A DNA stretch of 64,000 nucleotides from contig NZ_JH376797.1 of assembly GCF_000234095.1 (NCBI RefSeq), positions 384,493 through 448,492 of the forward strand, in the 5' to 3' direction. Under the pieces are notes generated by a model. The model did no database searches, was not told the DNA's origin, and saw nothing but the letters and a program-made list of their open reading frames with translations. Shown piece by piece: positions 16,178-25,734 of the stretch. The stretch is from Centipeda infelix ATCC 43532. GTDB lineage: Bacteria; Bacillota; Negativicutes; Selenomonadales; Selenomonadaceae. Made by a program: the position numbers and the translations under genes. Every line of letters begins with the position of its first letter. Position 1 is the stretch's first letter.

Positions 16178-16711
16178 ATGTTGCTGACTCGGACAAGAAA
16201 AAAAGTTCTGGGCACAGTGTTGACAACCGGACTGTATGCATGGGTGATGGGAACGGCATACGTTACAGATCAGAACATCCAGGATAGTTTTATACGCTCA
16301 TCAATGGTTACGGATGTCGAAGGATCTCGTGAAGGTGCTATATTTGATGCCCCGGTTATTACAGTAAATCCATTCGTGCAAATCTTTGTACGCAAAGATG
16401 AGAAGAGTATATCACCAGAACGCGTGCTGCCAAGTATTCCCAGCATCAACTATCCGAGACCCAATATACCTGTCATCACGGCTCGTCCGGTAGCACTTCC
16501 ACAAGAGACCCTGCAGCAGTCAGTTGGAAATCCATCAGTCACGCATGAAGGAACACACGATAGGAGATATTCCGATCCGATTGCCTTCATCCAGTCAGGG
16601 AACGAAAGTACAGTGCCATCCGATGGAATCACTTACTACGGCGGTGAGGGCAGCCATTTGTCCTCAGATCCTAAAAGTGTAAAAGACGAACCAATGAGAG
16701 TTGATAAATGA
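16178..16711 (+). CDS. PilP-like or unknown exported protein
   Basis: 177 residues with one N-terminal hydrophobic segment (VLGTVLTTGLYAWVMGTAYV). A Pro/Ser-rich extracytoplasmic part follows with DAPVITVNPFVQIFVRKDE and LPSIPSINYPRPNIPVI. The NPF motif and position after PilN/PilO-like genes suggest a PilP-like lipoprotein analogue, but there is no lipobox. Its stop overlaps the next promoter box. Confidence 0.45.
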   Translation: MLLTRTRKKVLGTVLTTGLYAWVMGTAYVTDQNIQDSFIRSSMVTDVEGSREGAIFDAPVITVNPFVQIFVRKDEKSISPERVLPSIPSINYPRPNIPVITARPVALPQETLQQSVGNPSVTHEGTHDRRYSDPIAFIQSGNESTVPSDGITYYGGEGSHLSSDPKSVKDEPMRVDK

Positions 16712-16743
16712 CAGGATTTTCAGCGACTTTTTTTAGATAAAAT
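16704..16743 (+). promoter_or_regulatory. transfer-type promoter 2
   Basis: TAAATGACAGGA (AGGA 16713-16716), 21 bases, TAAAAT 16738-16743. It lies at the end of the 16178 gene and serves the 16769-21188 VirB8-VirB10 operon. Confidence 0.6.
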
Positions 16744-16768
16744 AAATTTTGGGTTGGAGGTGTTCTGT

Positions 16769-17374
16769 GTGATCTGGAAACATCTAGCCGGGGTATTTGC
16801 GCTGGATGTCCTGCTGATTTACTTCATGAAGCCGGAAAGTCCTTTGTATACGCTATTGCTCTCGATTCTCTTATGGCGTATCTCATGCGAGGACTTATCC
16901 GGTATCAAGACAGATATAAGGCTTCTTTTCCTGTTGTTTCTCGTTGGAGCATTTTCCCATGAAAAAGCGATCCTGACATATCTTGTCCTATGTGTTGTGG
17001 GATCGACCTTATTCTGCGCTTTTCAGTATTTCCGTTCTCCAGAACAGAATAAATTCGTGAAGTCGTATATTCCATACGATCTTGCCGGGCTTTCCATTAT
17101 ACTCCTGTACTATCTGCTTGTGCTTCCCATGCCGGATGTACTCTATCGGGCAGCGTTCCTTCCACTGGCAGATCAAACGACATGGATCTTTGGCGTGGAA
17201 GCCATATCTGTCGGTATTGGGGCATTGCTGCTAGGCAGCCACTTCCAAGGAGACTACATGCGAAAAGGGATTTTCTATGGCGTGTTGTTCGGCCTTTGCA
17301 ACCCTCTTGTTTCCCTCAGTTCTATGCTGATCGGTCATTGCCTTCGCTATGGGAAAGACCGCTTTGAGCATTAG
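16769..17374 (+). CDS. polytopic membrane protein
   Basis: 201 residues with about six hydrophobic segments. GTG 16769 is eight bases after GGAGG. The placement of acidic residues (CEDLSGIKTDIRLLF, YIPYDLAGLSIILLYY) loosely recalls prepilin-peptidase-like membrane proteins, which would suit the neighbouring Pil-like genes, but the key motif is not clear. It is the first gene of the VirB8-B9-B10 operon. Confidence 0.5.
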   Translation: MIWKHLAGVFALDVLLIYFMKPESPLYTLLLSILLWRISCEDLSGIKTDIRLLFLLFLVGAFSHEKAILTYLVLCVVGSTLFCAFQYFRSPEQNKFVKSYIPYDLAGLSIILLYYLLVLPMPDVLYRAAFLPLADQTTWIFGVEAISVGIGALLLGSHFQGDYMRKGIFYGVLFGLCNPLVSLSSMLIGHCLRYGKDRFEH

Positions 17375-17416
17375 CATAAAAATCTTATTGATAAAGGATG
17401 TTAGGGAGGTATTTTT

Positions 17417-18178
17417 TTGAAGATTGAACAAATGTTTCATCGCCCCGAGCATTTCACACCACCGACAAATTCGCAAAGCCCGGCAGAAAAAGCCGGCCGG
17501 AAGTGGGATGCTCGTGAGGGTGAGATCATTGAGCAGAATTACAATCTGCGTCGCCTCTTACTGGGGCTTGTCGTCGTCATCGTCGCACTGGCTGGAGCCT
17601 TGTGCTACAAAGCGGTTACGGAGAATACTCTCGTCTATGTAGTGGAAACAGACATTAAGACGGGAGAGGTTCGCAACGTCGGAACAGCGAACTCCATGGC
17701 GAACTATACGCCAAACGATGAGGTATACAGCTATTTTATTCGTCAGTTTGTGCAGGATATTCGCAGTGTTCCGCTAGATGAGGTCGTTTATAACAAGCAG
17801 CTGAATACAGCGTACAGCTTCCTGACAAAAGACGGTGCAAACATCCTCACATCGCGTATGGAGGCGGAAAACCGTGTAGAGAAGTTGCATCGGGCGACCG
17901 TACAAGTCACAATCAACAGCGTTATCCCCATGGAGGGCGGTAAAAGCTATCAGGTGCGTTGGTCAGAGGTGGAATATCGTGCCGGTGCCAGCAAGCGTGA
18001 AGTTACGCCATATACAGGGATCTTCACAGTTGAGATCATCAAGACAGACGACAAGGAGAAACTTGCCGTCAACCCTCTGGGAATCTATATCAAGGATCTT
18101 CGTTGGGAGCGGGACACCGAAACGAAGACCTCTAAGGATCCGAATACACAGCAAACGGCTCAGACGGTCACGCAGTAA
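17417..18178 (+). CDS. trbF: VirB8/TrbF, inner-membrane T4SS protein
   Basis: 253 residues with a cytoplasmic N-terminus of 45 residues, one membrane helix (LLLGLVVVIVALAGALCY) and a periplasmic NTF2-like domain. TrbF hallmarks are TLVYVVETDIKTGEVRNVG, YFIRQFVQDIRSVPLD and the end VNPLGIYIKDLRW. It links the inner-membrane complex to VirB9 and VirB10. TTG 17417 is chosen because GGGAGGT lies six bases upstream. Confidence 0.88.
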   Translation: MKIEQMFHRPEHFTPPTNSQSPAEKAGRKWDAREGEIIEQNYNLRRLLLGLVVVIVALAGALCYKAVTENTLVYVVETDIKTGEVRNVGTANSMANYTPNDEVYSYFIRQFVQDIRSVPLDEVVYNKQLNTAYSFLTKDGANILTSRMEAENRVEKLHRATVQVTINSVIPMEGGKSYQVRWSEVEYRAGASKREVTPYTGIFTVEIIKTDDKEKLAVNPLGIYIKDLRWERDTETKTSKDPNTQQTAQTVTQ

Positions 18179-18197
18179 AAGAAGAGGAGAATAAAGG

Positions 18198-19328
18198 ATG
18201 AAAATGAACAAAGGAAATCTCAAATTGCTTGTCTGCTGCTCACTCGTGTGTTCCGGCATCTTCGCTTCTGGCACGGTCGGAGCAGCATCGCTTTCCGAAT
18301 TTCGAGCGCGGTATGCGCCCGTAGAGCAGCAGACATCCGATCCGGAGATCAGTAACGCTGCAGAAACTGCAATGCAACATAATGAGCAGCTTCAGGTAGA
18401 ATTGGATACCCTCACGGAGCAGCTCAAGACGCTGAAAGAGCAGAAAAATGTTGGCAGCGAGGATATGATCCGCGCGATTTCTGTACGACTGGAAAATCTT
18501 GAAAAAGAACTGCGGGCACAGTCAGACTTACAAATGGAGTTGATGCAGCTGTTGGAGCACAGGTACAAAGCGTCCTACAGTGACTATGACGATACTTCAT
18601 CACGGCGGCCGCTCGTCAATCCTGTGCCATATGGCAATACTGTTTCCTATACGCAGGACGCATCCAATGCACAGGGAAACAGTACAATGACCTTTTCTTA
18701 TGCGCCCGATCAGCTCTATAAAATCTACTGTCGGACGGGGTACCTTACAGACATCGAACTGAAAAAAGGGGAACAGATCTCTTTTATCGGCGGCGGTGAT
18801 ACGAGTTCATGGGCAGTCAATAAAACAATGGTGGCCGATGTACCGCATATATACGTCAAACCAGTCGTACAATCCAGCACAACAAATATGATCATCACGA
18901 CAAACAAGAGGAGCTATCAGCTCATCCTCACTGTGAGTGATTGGTACAATCCAATGGTACGCTGGAGTTACGGCCTCGAGGATCTTCAGACCACGATCCT
19001 GCAAAATGCGAAAGATGAGCAGACCATCACAGCCAATATGAGCGTGACCGGCGTTGATAAATTGAACTTTTCCTACAAGGTATCCGTGAAAGGCAATGAC
19101 AGCTATAAGCCTGAGATGGTCTTCGATGATGGAGAGAAGACTTTTGTACGAATGAATAAGGGGGTAAAGCGTCTCCCTGCATTATTTATTCGAGAACCAG
19201 GGAAAAAAGATCTCAGCTTGGTGAACTTCAAGACAAAGGACAACTGTTATGTCATTGATCGGATTATTGACCGCGCAGAGCTGCGATTCGGTGAAACCGA
19301 TATTGTCAAAATCGAGCGCAAGAAATAA
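18198..19328 (+). CDS. trbG: VirB9/TrbG, outer-membrane core T4SS protein
   Basis: 376 residues. A signal peptide (to about residue 31) is followed by a coiled-coil region (65-120) that most TrbG proteins lack. Then come the two VirB9 domains: TTNKRSYQLILTVSDWYNPM, and FDDGEKTFVRMNKGVKRLPA with VNFKTKDNCYVIDRIIDRAE. It builds the outer-membrane ring with VirB10. The presence of a full VirB9 is a main reason to infer a two-membrane host. Confidence 0.88.
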   Translation: MKMNKGNLKLLVCCSLVCSGIFASGTVGAASLSEFRARYAPVEQQTSDPEISNAAETAMQHNEQLQVELDTLTEQLKTLKEQKNVGSEDMIRAISVRLENLEKELRAQSDLQMELMQLLEHRYKASYSDYDDTSSRRPLVNPVPYGNTVSYTQDASNAQGNSTMTFSYAPDQLYKIYCRTGYLTDIELKKGEQISFIGGGDTSSWAVNKTMVADVPHIYVKPVVQSSTTNMIITTNKRSYQLILTVSDWYNPMVRWSYGLEDLQTTILQNAKDEQTITANMSVTGVDKLNFSYKVSVKGNDSYKPEMVFDDGEKTFVRMNKGVKRLPALFIREPGKKDLSLVNFKTKDNCYVIDRIIDRAELRFGETDIVKIERKK

Positions 19329-19350
19329 TCCGTGAAAGGAGCTGACTTCA

Positions 19351-20691
19351 TTGAAATTAAAAGAGATCATAGGAAATTTCTCCGAAGTCGCCAGGCGAAA
19401 GCTGAACGTAAAAAGGGATGAAGAAGGACTTGCTATCCCCGAGGAAGAGCTTGACAAGGGGATGGATATAAAGACACCGGAAGGAAATAAATCTATGCTC
19501 AAAGGAGAGCATGATACGATTTTCGGCCTCTCAAAACCCGTTGTCGTGGGGATTGTGGTGTTCTTCTTCCTTGTCTTTGGCTTGGCGTTCTTCTACGCTG
19601 CGAGCGATGACAGCAATGCTCAAACGGAGAAGAAGTCTGCACGCGTCGAGGATATTGCGGATTCTTCGCGTGTTCAGGGTGGTACATCCGCAAAACTCTC
19701 CGATGATTACGGGGCACTCGAACGAGCGAATGCCTCGAGAACCCATCAGCACGGGCAACAAGATCCCCATAAAAACATGGATATGCCACAAGATCAGCAG
19801 CCGCACGGTGCTGCAGTACAGCCGGTAGAAAGCGTTCAGGCTATTCCACAGCAACCGGGCTATGGGGGATATGCGGAAGTCCCACGAACATCAGTCGTTG
19901 TACCTCCTCCAGGCAGTGCATATAGTCAGACGTATGCTCTGCCATCGCAAGATCAAGGAGCCTCTCGTGTTGAAGCAGAGCGCACTGCGGCAGAACGTCT
20001 TAAAGAACAATTCAAGTCTGCGATTGCATTTGTTTTTGACGGCGGTGGAAAATCTTCCGGTGCGCCATCAGATCCAGCGGGAGATCCTTCAATAACGGGT
20101 GATGGAACGACAAATACGCCTGGAAGAATTGTAAGCACAGCACAGAGAATTTCTTCACCGACATACAGTGAGCCGACAGAGCGCACCGTAATGGCTGGAA
20201 CGCTTATTCCTGCAATGCTCATGACCGGTATCAATACAGATGCTCCCGGCCCCGTCATAGCGCAGGTAATGGCTGATGTTTATGACGTGAATGGTATCAA
20301 TCTGATTATCCCGGCGGGCAGCCGAGTGCTTGGAACGATTGGAAAAACAGAAGGGAGCGGCAGTAGAAATTCGGTATCGAGCCGTATTGGCCTTTCGTTT
20401 GACACTGTAGTGCTGCCAAACGGTGGTTCATGGAGTATCGGTAATTCTATGATGGCCGTTGACGGTGTTGGTTATTCCGGCGTAAATGGGAAGTTGAATC
20501 GTCATACGGGGAGCAACTTCATGAAGGGACTATTCAACAGTGCTTTGACGGCACTTTCCACGGCAGCAGTAGATCGTGTTACATTGGATGCGTCCGCTTT
20601 TACAGCACTCACGGAAGCACAAGCACCGACAGCTACGGTCGCTCCTGGCTACACTTTTAGTATCTATGTGACGCAGAACATTGCGTTTTGA
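19351..20691 (+). CDS. trbI: VirB10/TrbI, envelope-spanning T4SS protein
   Basis: 446 residues. A cytoplasmic N-terminus of about 60 residues, one membrane helix (VVVGIVVFFFLVFGLAFFYA), a Pro/Gln-rich periplasmic linker and the TrbI barrel domain: AGTLIPAMLMTGINTDAPGP, IPAGSRVLGTIGKTEGSGSR, and YTFSIYVTQNIAF at the end. It couples ATPase energy to the outer-membrane channel. TTG 19351 follows AAAGGAG. Confidence 0.9.
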   Translation: MKLKEIIGNFSEVARRKLNVKRDEEGLAIPEEELDKGMDIKTPEGNKSMLKGEHDTIFGLSKPVVVGIVVFFFLVFGLAFFYAASDDSNAQTEKKSARVEDIADSSRVQGGTSAKLSDDYGALERANASRTHQHGQQDPHKNMDMPQDQQPHGAAVQPVESVQAIPQQPGYGGYAEVPRTSVVVPPPGSAYSQTYALPSQDQGASRVEAERTAAERLKEQFKSAIAFVFDGGGKSSGAPSDPAGDPSITGDGTTNTPGRIVSTAQRISSPTYSEPTERTVMAGTLIPAMLMTGINTDAPGPVIAQVMADVYDVNGINLIIPAGSRVLGTIGKTEGSGSRNSVSSRIGLSFDTVVLPNGGSWSIGNSMMAVDGVGYSGVNGKLNRHTGSNFMKGLFNSALTALSTAAVDRVTLDASAFTALTEAQAPTATVAPGYTFSIYVTQNIAF

Positions 20692-20699
20692 GGACGGCT

Positions 20700-21188
20700 A
20701 TGATGGATGAAAAAATGGGAAAGGTCACGAAAGCGCGTGAAGCAGTCGCAACTGATCTAAAAGCGGCAGATCCTGCAATGTGGCACAGAATCATTATGTG
20801 TATCCTGATCGGGTTTGCAGGAATCGCGCTGATCGGCGGCGTTGTCATGGATTTTGTATTGGAACGCCAAACACAGGAGCTTCGTCATATGCCGGTTATC
20901 GGGATCGCCGAAAACGCCGTTTTGCCACAAGACCAATATTTCATCTATCAGGTATATTTCGATGACACGAATCACACACATTATTTGGTCAGCTCGACAT
21001 CCGGCGGTGTTGTAGTTTCCGTCGCAGCACCGGAGGGAACAGAGGAGCCTGAAGACGTGATGAGTATGATTCACTACGATCCGGCTGCGTATCTGCTTGA
21101 AGTTGACCAGAGCGGTCGATGGTCATTTCTATCGACTTCGGTACGAGAGAATATCTTGAAGAAAATACAAGCACCTGTGGCTCCTTGA
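20700..21188 (+). CDS. single-pass membrane protein in the VirB operon
   Basis: 162 residues from ATG 20700. One membrane helix (IIMCILIGFAGIALIGGVVM, about 34-54) and a C-terminal domain of about 100 residues with no recognised motif. Last gene of the VirB8-B10 operon, so probably a transfer accessory protein. Confidence 0.6.
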   Translation: MMDEKMGKVTKAREAVATDLKAADPAMWHRIIMCILIGFAGIALIGGVVMDFVLERQTQELRHMPVIGIAENAVLPQDQYFIYQVYFDDTNHTHYLVSSTSGGVVVSVAAPEGTEEPEDVMSMIHYDPAAYLLEVDQSGRWSFLSTSVRENILKKIQAPVAP

Positions 21189-21196
21189 CAGGAATC

Positions 21197-21230
21197 AGCC
21201 CCTTATCCATTGAGACAAGGGGCTATTTTT
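21197..21230 (+). terminator. terminator of the VirB8-B10 operon
   Basis: AGCCCCTT (21197-21204) pairs with AAGGGGCT (21217-21224), followed by ATTTTT. Confidence 0.8.
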
Positions 21231-21247
21231 ATGAGATTGGATGTATT

Positions 21248-21511
21248 TTACTTCCAAAAGCTGTCTGGAACCACAAACTCAATGGTTTCTTCTGTAGGAG
21301 TTCTCCTCGATGCGGTTTGATGGTATGCGCAGCGAGACATTGCGCTCAAGAACTTGTTGCGACCGATCTCCTCGATAGCACGTTTGGATGAGATTCTACG
21401 GCCGTTCTTGGTGAGCCGTACCACCTGTGTCGCTTCCTCGATTTGCGGCAAGTGCTGTTCTCCGTTGCCGATCCGGATGAGATAGGCTTTGTCTGCTTCT
21501 GTGAATTTCAT
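21248..21511 (-). CDS. hypothetical small basic protein
   Basis: 87 residues. The start is ATG at 21511, preceded on the minus strand by GGAGGT. KAYLIRIGNGEQHLPQIEEA and LTKNGRRISSKRAIEEIGRN are notable; the Arg-rich middle suggests nucleic-acid binding. Function unknown. It is convergent with the VirB operon. Confidence 0.55.
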   Translation of the reverse strand: MKFTEADKAYLIRIGNGEQHLPQIEEATQVVRLTKNGRRISSKRAIEEIGRNKFLSAMSRCAYHQTASRRTPTEETIEFVVPDSFWK

Positions 21512-21620
21512 TTCATTACCTCCATTTGATACCTGACCGTGAGGAATCTTACTGCTCTTGTGAGCCGTACTCCCCTGCATTGTCTTTTTTTGACAGCCAT
21601 CGAATACCGCCGGAGACGAG

Positions 21621-21664
21621 AAAAGCAAGTGCGCAAAGCGGCCGGAGGCTTTACACTTGCTTTT
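21621..21664. repeat. 11-bp perfect inverted repeat
   Basis: AAAAGCAAGTG (21621-21631) and CACTTGCTTTT (21654-21664) with a 22-base loop, in the 272-base gap before virD4. Possible terminator on either strand or a protein-binding site. Apart from this and the promoter at 21718 I see nothing certain in the gap. Confidence 0.5.
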
Positions 21665-21717
21665 GGAGTCGCAGGTGGTAGGCTGATGATGGCAAAAAAA
21701 GAAATTACGTCAGGTAG

Positions 21718-21757
21718 ATAAAAGACAAGAAAAACCCCAGTTTTTTATGGATATAAT
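21718..21757 (+). promoter_or_regulatory. transfer-type promoter 3
   Basis: AAAAGACAAGA (AAGA 21727-21730), 21 bases, TATAAT 21752-21757, upstream of virD4. Confidence 0.65.
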
Positions 21758-21783
21758 GACATAGAAAGGGAAGGTGATTATCC

Positions 21784-24675
21784 ATGATGATTGATGAAGA
21801 GATCAATCGTGAGGCGCAAAAGAAAGCGTTTATTTATACTGCGTTCATTTTTGTCATTTTGACATTGATAACGCAATGGTATATTACGCAGGCAGTAGCG
21901 GAGGAGTGTAACTATCATCCCTTGCTGGGAAGTTATCTTTCCCTTGGAGACAGTAAAATATATCCTCCATACGATTATTTCCTGTGGTCATACGATGAAC
22001 ATCTCAGCAAGGCGATTCCAGATATTCTGGATGCATATTCTTCGGTTACACAACTGGTTTTGCTGCTCTCCATGGTTTGTATGGTGTTTTTGAAAAAGGC
22101 GTTTTTGAAACAAACATCACATGGGAGCGCGTCTTTCGCGTCGAAGAAAGACATTGAAAAATCGGATCTTGGATCTTATGCCTCGAAAAATGGTGGTGTA
22201 TACGAGTATAAGAAAACGAAGAAGAAACTCCTTGGTCTGATTCCCTACACGAAAAAAGAGAAGATCATCAAAGATTCCGGCGTTGTTGTCGGCATCAATC
22301 CTTATACGCATAAACTTATGCTGCATGATGGTGTTGAACATATGCTTCTAATGGCACCAACGCGCAGTGGTAAGGGTGTATGTACAATTATCCCGACAGG
22401 TCTGATCTGGAAGCACAGTATCTTCTTTTTCGACCCCAAAGGAGAACTGTGGAGTTTGACAAGCGGCTACCGTAAAAATGTACTCAAGCAAAAGGTGCTC
22501 AAGTTTCAGCCGCTTTGTACGGATGGATCTGCAGCGCGATGGAATCCTCTTGCTGAAGTTAATTATCGAACAACAGAGGAACTTTCAGACGTTCAGTCCA
22601 TTGTCTCCGTTATGGTGCGGCCGGATGGGGAATCGAAAGGCGATGACTTTTGGCCAAATTCGGCAGCAGCTTTGCTGAACGGCGTTATCCTGCACCTGCT
22701 TTACAAACATGATCGAGAGGAGCGACCGCTTCCTTGCCCGACGGACATCATGTCATTTCTTTCCAGCCCGGATAAATCAACGGAGGAATTGTTTACAGAT
22801 ATGCGGGATTATCCGCATATCAGCCCAGATGAATTCATGGAAGTAGAAGAAATCGGAGAAGACGGGAAGCCCGTTCTTGATGAAAATGGCGTTGTAAAGC
22901 GCAAGAGAAATCCGCTCAAAGAGATTTATGGGGAATACATCAAAGATTTTCGACCGTTTGTTCAGGCACTTGGAATAAAAGTGAAATCCATTGATGAGAT
23001 TCGTGTTGCCTTGCGACAAAAGATCAAGCAGGGGGAGAAAATCCAGTGGGAAACCATGGATTCCTCGGGACTGCCGACGAATGCGCCATATCATCTGCTG
23101 TTATCACATCCGAAGGTGGCTGAGTGTGCAGCCAACATTCTGAACGGTGCGCAGCAGACAACTGCGTCGATTATGCAGACGGCACAAACATCCTTAGCCA
23201 TTTATCAGGATCCGGTGGTGCAAAATAACACCAGCGTGTCTGATTTCGCCATTCGCGATCTTCTCGATCCACAGCAGGAAGTGTCGCTTTATCTTTGCAT
23301 GGAGGTCAAAGACATTGCGGCCGTCAAGCCGATCGCACGTCTTTTTATCCAGATGATCTGCTCGAAACTCATTCGAGACATGAAATTTGAGACAGATCCC
23401 AACAAACCTGCACCGAAGAAGCAACGCCTCTTGCTTATGTTGGATGAGTTTCCACAGCTGGGCAACATGAAATGTATAGAGCTTGCACTTGCCATCTGTG
23501 CGGGCTATGGCATCAAGGTCTGCATTGTCTGTCAGGATGTCAATCAGCTCAACAAAGAATATACAAAGGACAACTCCATTGGCTCAAACTGCCATGTGCA
23601 TATCTACTTCACACCGAACATTGATTCCGGTGGCGCAACAGCCGAGGTAATTTCAAAAACGCTGGGGAAGCGTACCATATCGACCATCTCTCACAGTGAT
23701 GGAGGCGGCGGATTTTTCAAGGGGTCAAATTCTACATCACAAACGGGACGAGAACTCATGACACCGGATGAGGTCAGCCAGATGAGCTCAGAAAAAGAAC
23801 TTATCTTCGTGGCCGGCCATAAGCCGATTTTTGGTGATAAGCTGCGTTATTATGAATATCAGTTTCTCATAAAAAGAACACAGATCAAATCCCCTGCGAT
23901 GAGTGATACTGTTACTCGTGTCACGAATTTCAAGGAACTGTTCCATGTGCATGAAGCAGATCGGTCAGCAAAAGAGGATGATCGGAAGCGCGTTATCGAA
24001 GATCAGGCGAAAAGAGCCGGCTTGTCGTACAGGGATTACGTCCAAAAACTCGAGGCTGAAAAAATGGAATACGAGCGCGAAGTTATTCGACGCATTACAG
24101 GGGAAGATCCTGTTGAGGAGGAACTGAATGAGCAAGAAGCTGCTGACACAAGGACTGAGACAGCAGGGGAAGAAAAACCTGTCAGCCAGTCCGAAAATAT
24201 CAACGGTGAAACAGCCGCCGATCATCGGACATGGGCAGAAAGTCCGAAAAAGGTAGATATGGAGCGCGGCATGTATAGGGGAACGGTCGAAGATGCACGG
24301 CAGTCGGCGATTCAACAAGAGATGGAGCTTAAAGAGAAAAGACGAATGAACATTTTACAAGCGACTGAAGACACTGTTGAATCATCGCCGACAGACATCG
24401 TATCGCAGCTCATTGACACAGATGTTTCTCTGCTTGCCATTATGGACACCGAAAAAGAAGATGAACAACCGAAAGAAATAACGGCTGAGACATTGCTCTC
24501 CAATTTTATTTTTGGAGAGGATGATCTTGATGAGGCCGCGCCGGATGATCTGGATATGGATGATGATTTGTTTGGTGAGGATACAGCGGCAGGAGGGGAT
24601 TCTCCCAATAGTGATAGTCCCATATCAGGTTTGGATGCCTTTTTAGGCACATTGAACAAGGAGCGTAGGGAATGA
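21784..24675 (+). CDS. traG: VirD4/TraG coupling protein
   Basis: 963 residues. The coupling protein links the relaxosome to the secretion channel and pumps DNA. Two N-terminal membrane segments (about 15-40 and 80-105) precede the RecA-like ATPase: Walker A APTRSGKGV (about 190), Walker B LLMLDEFPQLG (about 549). The C-terminal 230 residues are a long, strongly acidic extension (for example EDDLDEAAPDDLDMDDDLFG) not typical of TraG and possibly a recruitment tail. It overlaps the virB11 gene by four bases. Confidence 0.92.
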   Translation: MMIDEEINREAQKKAFIYTAFIFVILTLITQWYITQAVAEECNYHPLLGSYLSLGDSKIYPPYDYFLWSYDEHLSKAIPDILDAYSSVTQLVLLLSMVCMVFLKKAFLKQTSHGSASFASKKDIEKSDLGSYASKNGGVYEYKKTKKKLLGLIPYTKKEKIIKDSGVVVGINPYTHKLMLHDGVEHMLLMAPTRSGKGVCTIIPTGLIWKHSIFFFDPKGELWSLTSGYRKNVLKQKVLKFQPLCTDGSAARWNPLAEVNYRTTEELSDVQSIVSVMVRPDGESKGDDFWPNSAAALLNGVILHLLYKHDREERPLPCPTDIMSFLSSPDKSTEELFTDMRDYPHISPDEFMEVEEIGEDGKPVLDENGVVKRKRNPLKEIYGEYIKDFRPFVQALGIKVKSIDEIRVALRQKIKQGEKIQWETMDSSGLPTNAPYHLLLSHPKVAECAANILNGAQQTTASIMQTAQTSLAIYQDPVVQNNTSVSDFAIRDLLDPQQEVSLYLCMEVKDIAAVKPIARLFIQMICSKLIRDMKFETDPNKPAPKKQRLLLMLDEFPQLGNMKCIELALAICAGYGIKVCIVCQDVNQLNKEYTKDNSIGSNCHVHIYFTPNIDSGGATAEVISKTLGKRTISTISHSDGGGGFFKGSNSTSQTGRELMTPDEVSQMSSEKELIFVAGHKPIFGDKLRYYEYQFLIKRTQIKSPAMSDTVTRVTNFKELFHVHEADRSAKEDDRKRVIEDQAKRAGLSYRDYVQKLEAEKMEYEREVIRRITGEDPVEEELNEQEAADTRTETAGEEKPVSQSENINGETAADHRTWAESPKKVDMERGMYRGTVEDARQSAIQQEMELKEKRRMNILQATEDTVESSPTDIVSQLIDTDVSLLAIMDTEKEDEQPKEITAETLLSNFIFGEDDLDEAAPDDLDMDDDLFGEDTAAGGDSPNSDSPISGLDAFLGTLNKERRE

Positions 24676-25631
24676 ATCGCAACAGCGAACGATACAACAT
24701 AACAATGGATGCACTCATCACCTCGATGAAAGCAATCATGCCGTTTATGCAGGATAAGAATGTCTTTGAAGTATATGTGAACCCGGATGGAAAAATCTGG
24801 ACAGATAGTCTTGGAAAAGGGCGTTCGTATACCGGAAAAAATATGTCCCCGGAAGACACGAGAGGAATCATAATCGCTGTTGCTGCACTTACGGAGCAGC
24901 TGGTAGTATCGGATCGTCCTGCACTTGACGCAGAAATTCCAGCGAATTCGTTTTTTCCGAAATGTCGATTTGAGGGGAATTTGCCCAATATTGTTTCTGC
25001 GCCCACCATCAACATTCGTAAGCATCCAGAAAACATATTTACGCTGGAGAACTATGTGGAGCAGGGAACTCTGACGCAGCAGCAATATGACTTTCTGGTG
25101 GATGCAATTCATCACAAAAAGAATATTATTGCTGCCGGCGGCACAAAATCTGGGAAGACGACATTTCTCAATGCGATTCTAGCGGAGATCTCGAAGTTGG
25201 ATGATCGTGTCATCCTGATTGAAGATACGCCTGAACTTCAATGCAGCGCGATTGATTGTGTTCAGATGCGTGCTACGCCATCGTTTTCGATGGAGGATTG
25301 CCTTAAACAGGTGCTGCGCATGACACCGGATCGCATTGTTGTCGGTGAAGTTCGCTCTGGCGAGGCACTTGCGCTTCTTGACGCATGGTCAACGGGACAT
25401 GGAGGAGGGTGCTCCACAGTTCACAGCAATTCTGCTGTTGATACGCTCCTTCGTCTTGAAAATATGACCGCGCGTGTTTCGCGGAATCCGCAACAGGCTA
25501 CGATTGCACAGGCCGTACACTATATTGTCTATCTAAAATACATTGGGAAAATGAGAAAAGTGCAAGAAATCCTTGAAATCGAACGCTGGGATCCAGCCTC
25601 TAAAAAATACGTTTATCATGCGATAAATTGA
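24672..25631 (+). CDS. trbB: VirB11/TrbB secretion ATPase
   Basis: 319 residues. Hexameric traffic ATPase at the base of the T4SS. Walker A is AGGTKSGKTTFLN (about 154-166), the Asp box RVILIEDTPELQC, Walker B-like RIVVGEVRSGEAL and the His box GHGGGCSTVHSNS. N-terminal domain covers about residues 1-130. Start overlaps the virD4 stop (ATGA). Confidence 0.93.
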   Translation: MNRNSERYNITMDALITSMKAIMPFMQDKNVFEVYVNPDGKIWTDSLGKGRSYTGKNMSPEDTRGIIIAVAALTEQLVVSDRPALDAEIPANSFFPKCRFEGNLPNIVSAPTINIRKHPENIFTLENYVEQGTLTQQQYDFLVDAIHHKKNIIAAGGTKSGKTTFLNAILAEISKLDDRVILIEDTPELQCSAIDCVQMRATPSFSMEDCLKQVLRMTPDRIVVGEVRSGEALALLDAWSTGHGGGCSTVHSNSAVDTLLRLENMTARVSRNPQQATIAQAVHYIVYLKYIGKMRKVQEILEIERWDPASKKYVYHAIN

Positions 25632-25649
25632 TGAAAAAAGTTGTCGAAT

Positions 25650-25691
25650 GAAAAAACATAGGAAATTCGAGCACTTTTTTTGGAGTAATAT
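25650..25691 (+). promoter_or_regulatory. transfer-type promoter 4
   Basis: AAAAAACATAGGA (AGGA 25660-25663), 22 bases, TAATAT 25686-25691. Gives the pilin gene its own promoter. Confidence 0.6.
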
Positions 25692-25734
25692 AAAGTATGT
25701 TTGTAGGGAGTATATCAAGGAGGTATGATTTATC

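Noticed and set aside
16178-16711. VirB7-type lipoprotein
   Set aside because: No lipobox Cys in this protein, nor in the other small exported proteins of the transfer operons.
21539-21721. 60-codon plus-strand frame before virD4
   Set aside because: No ribosome site, runs through an 11-bp inverted repeat and a promoter; no family. Left as non-coding.
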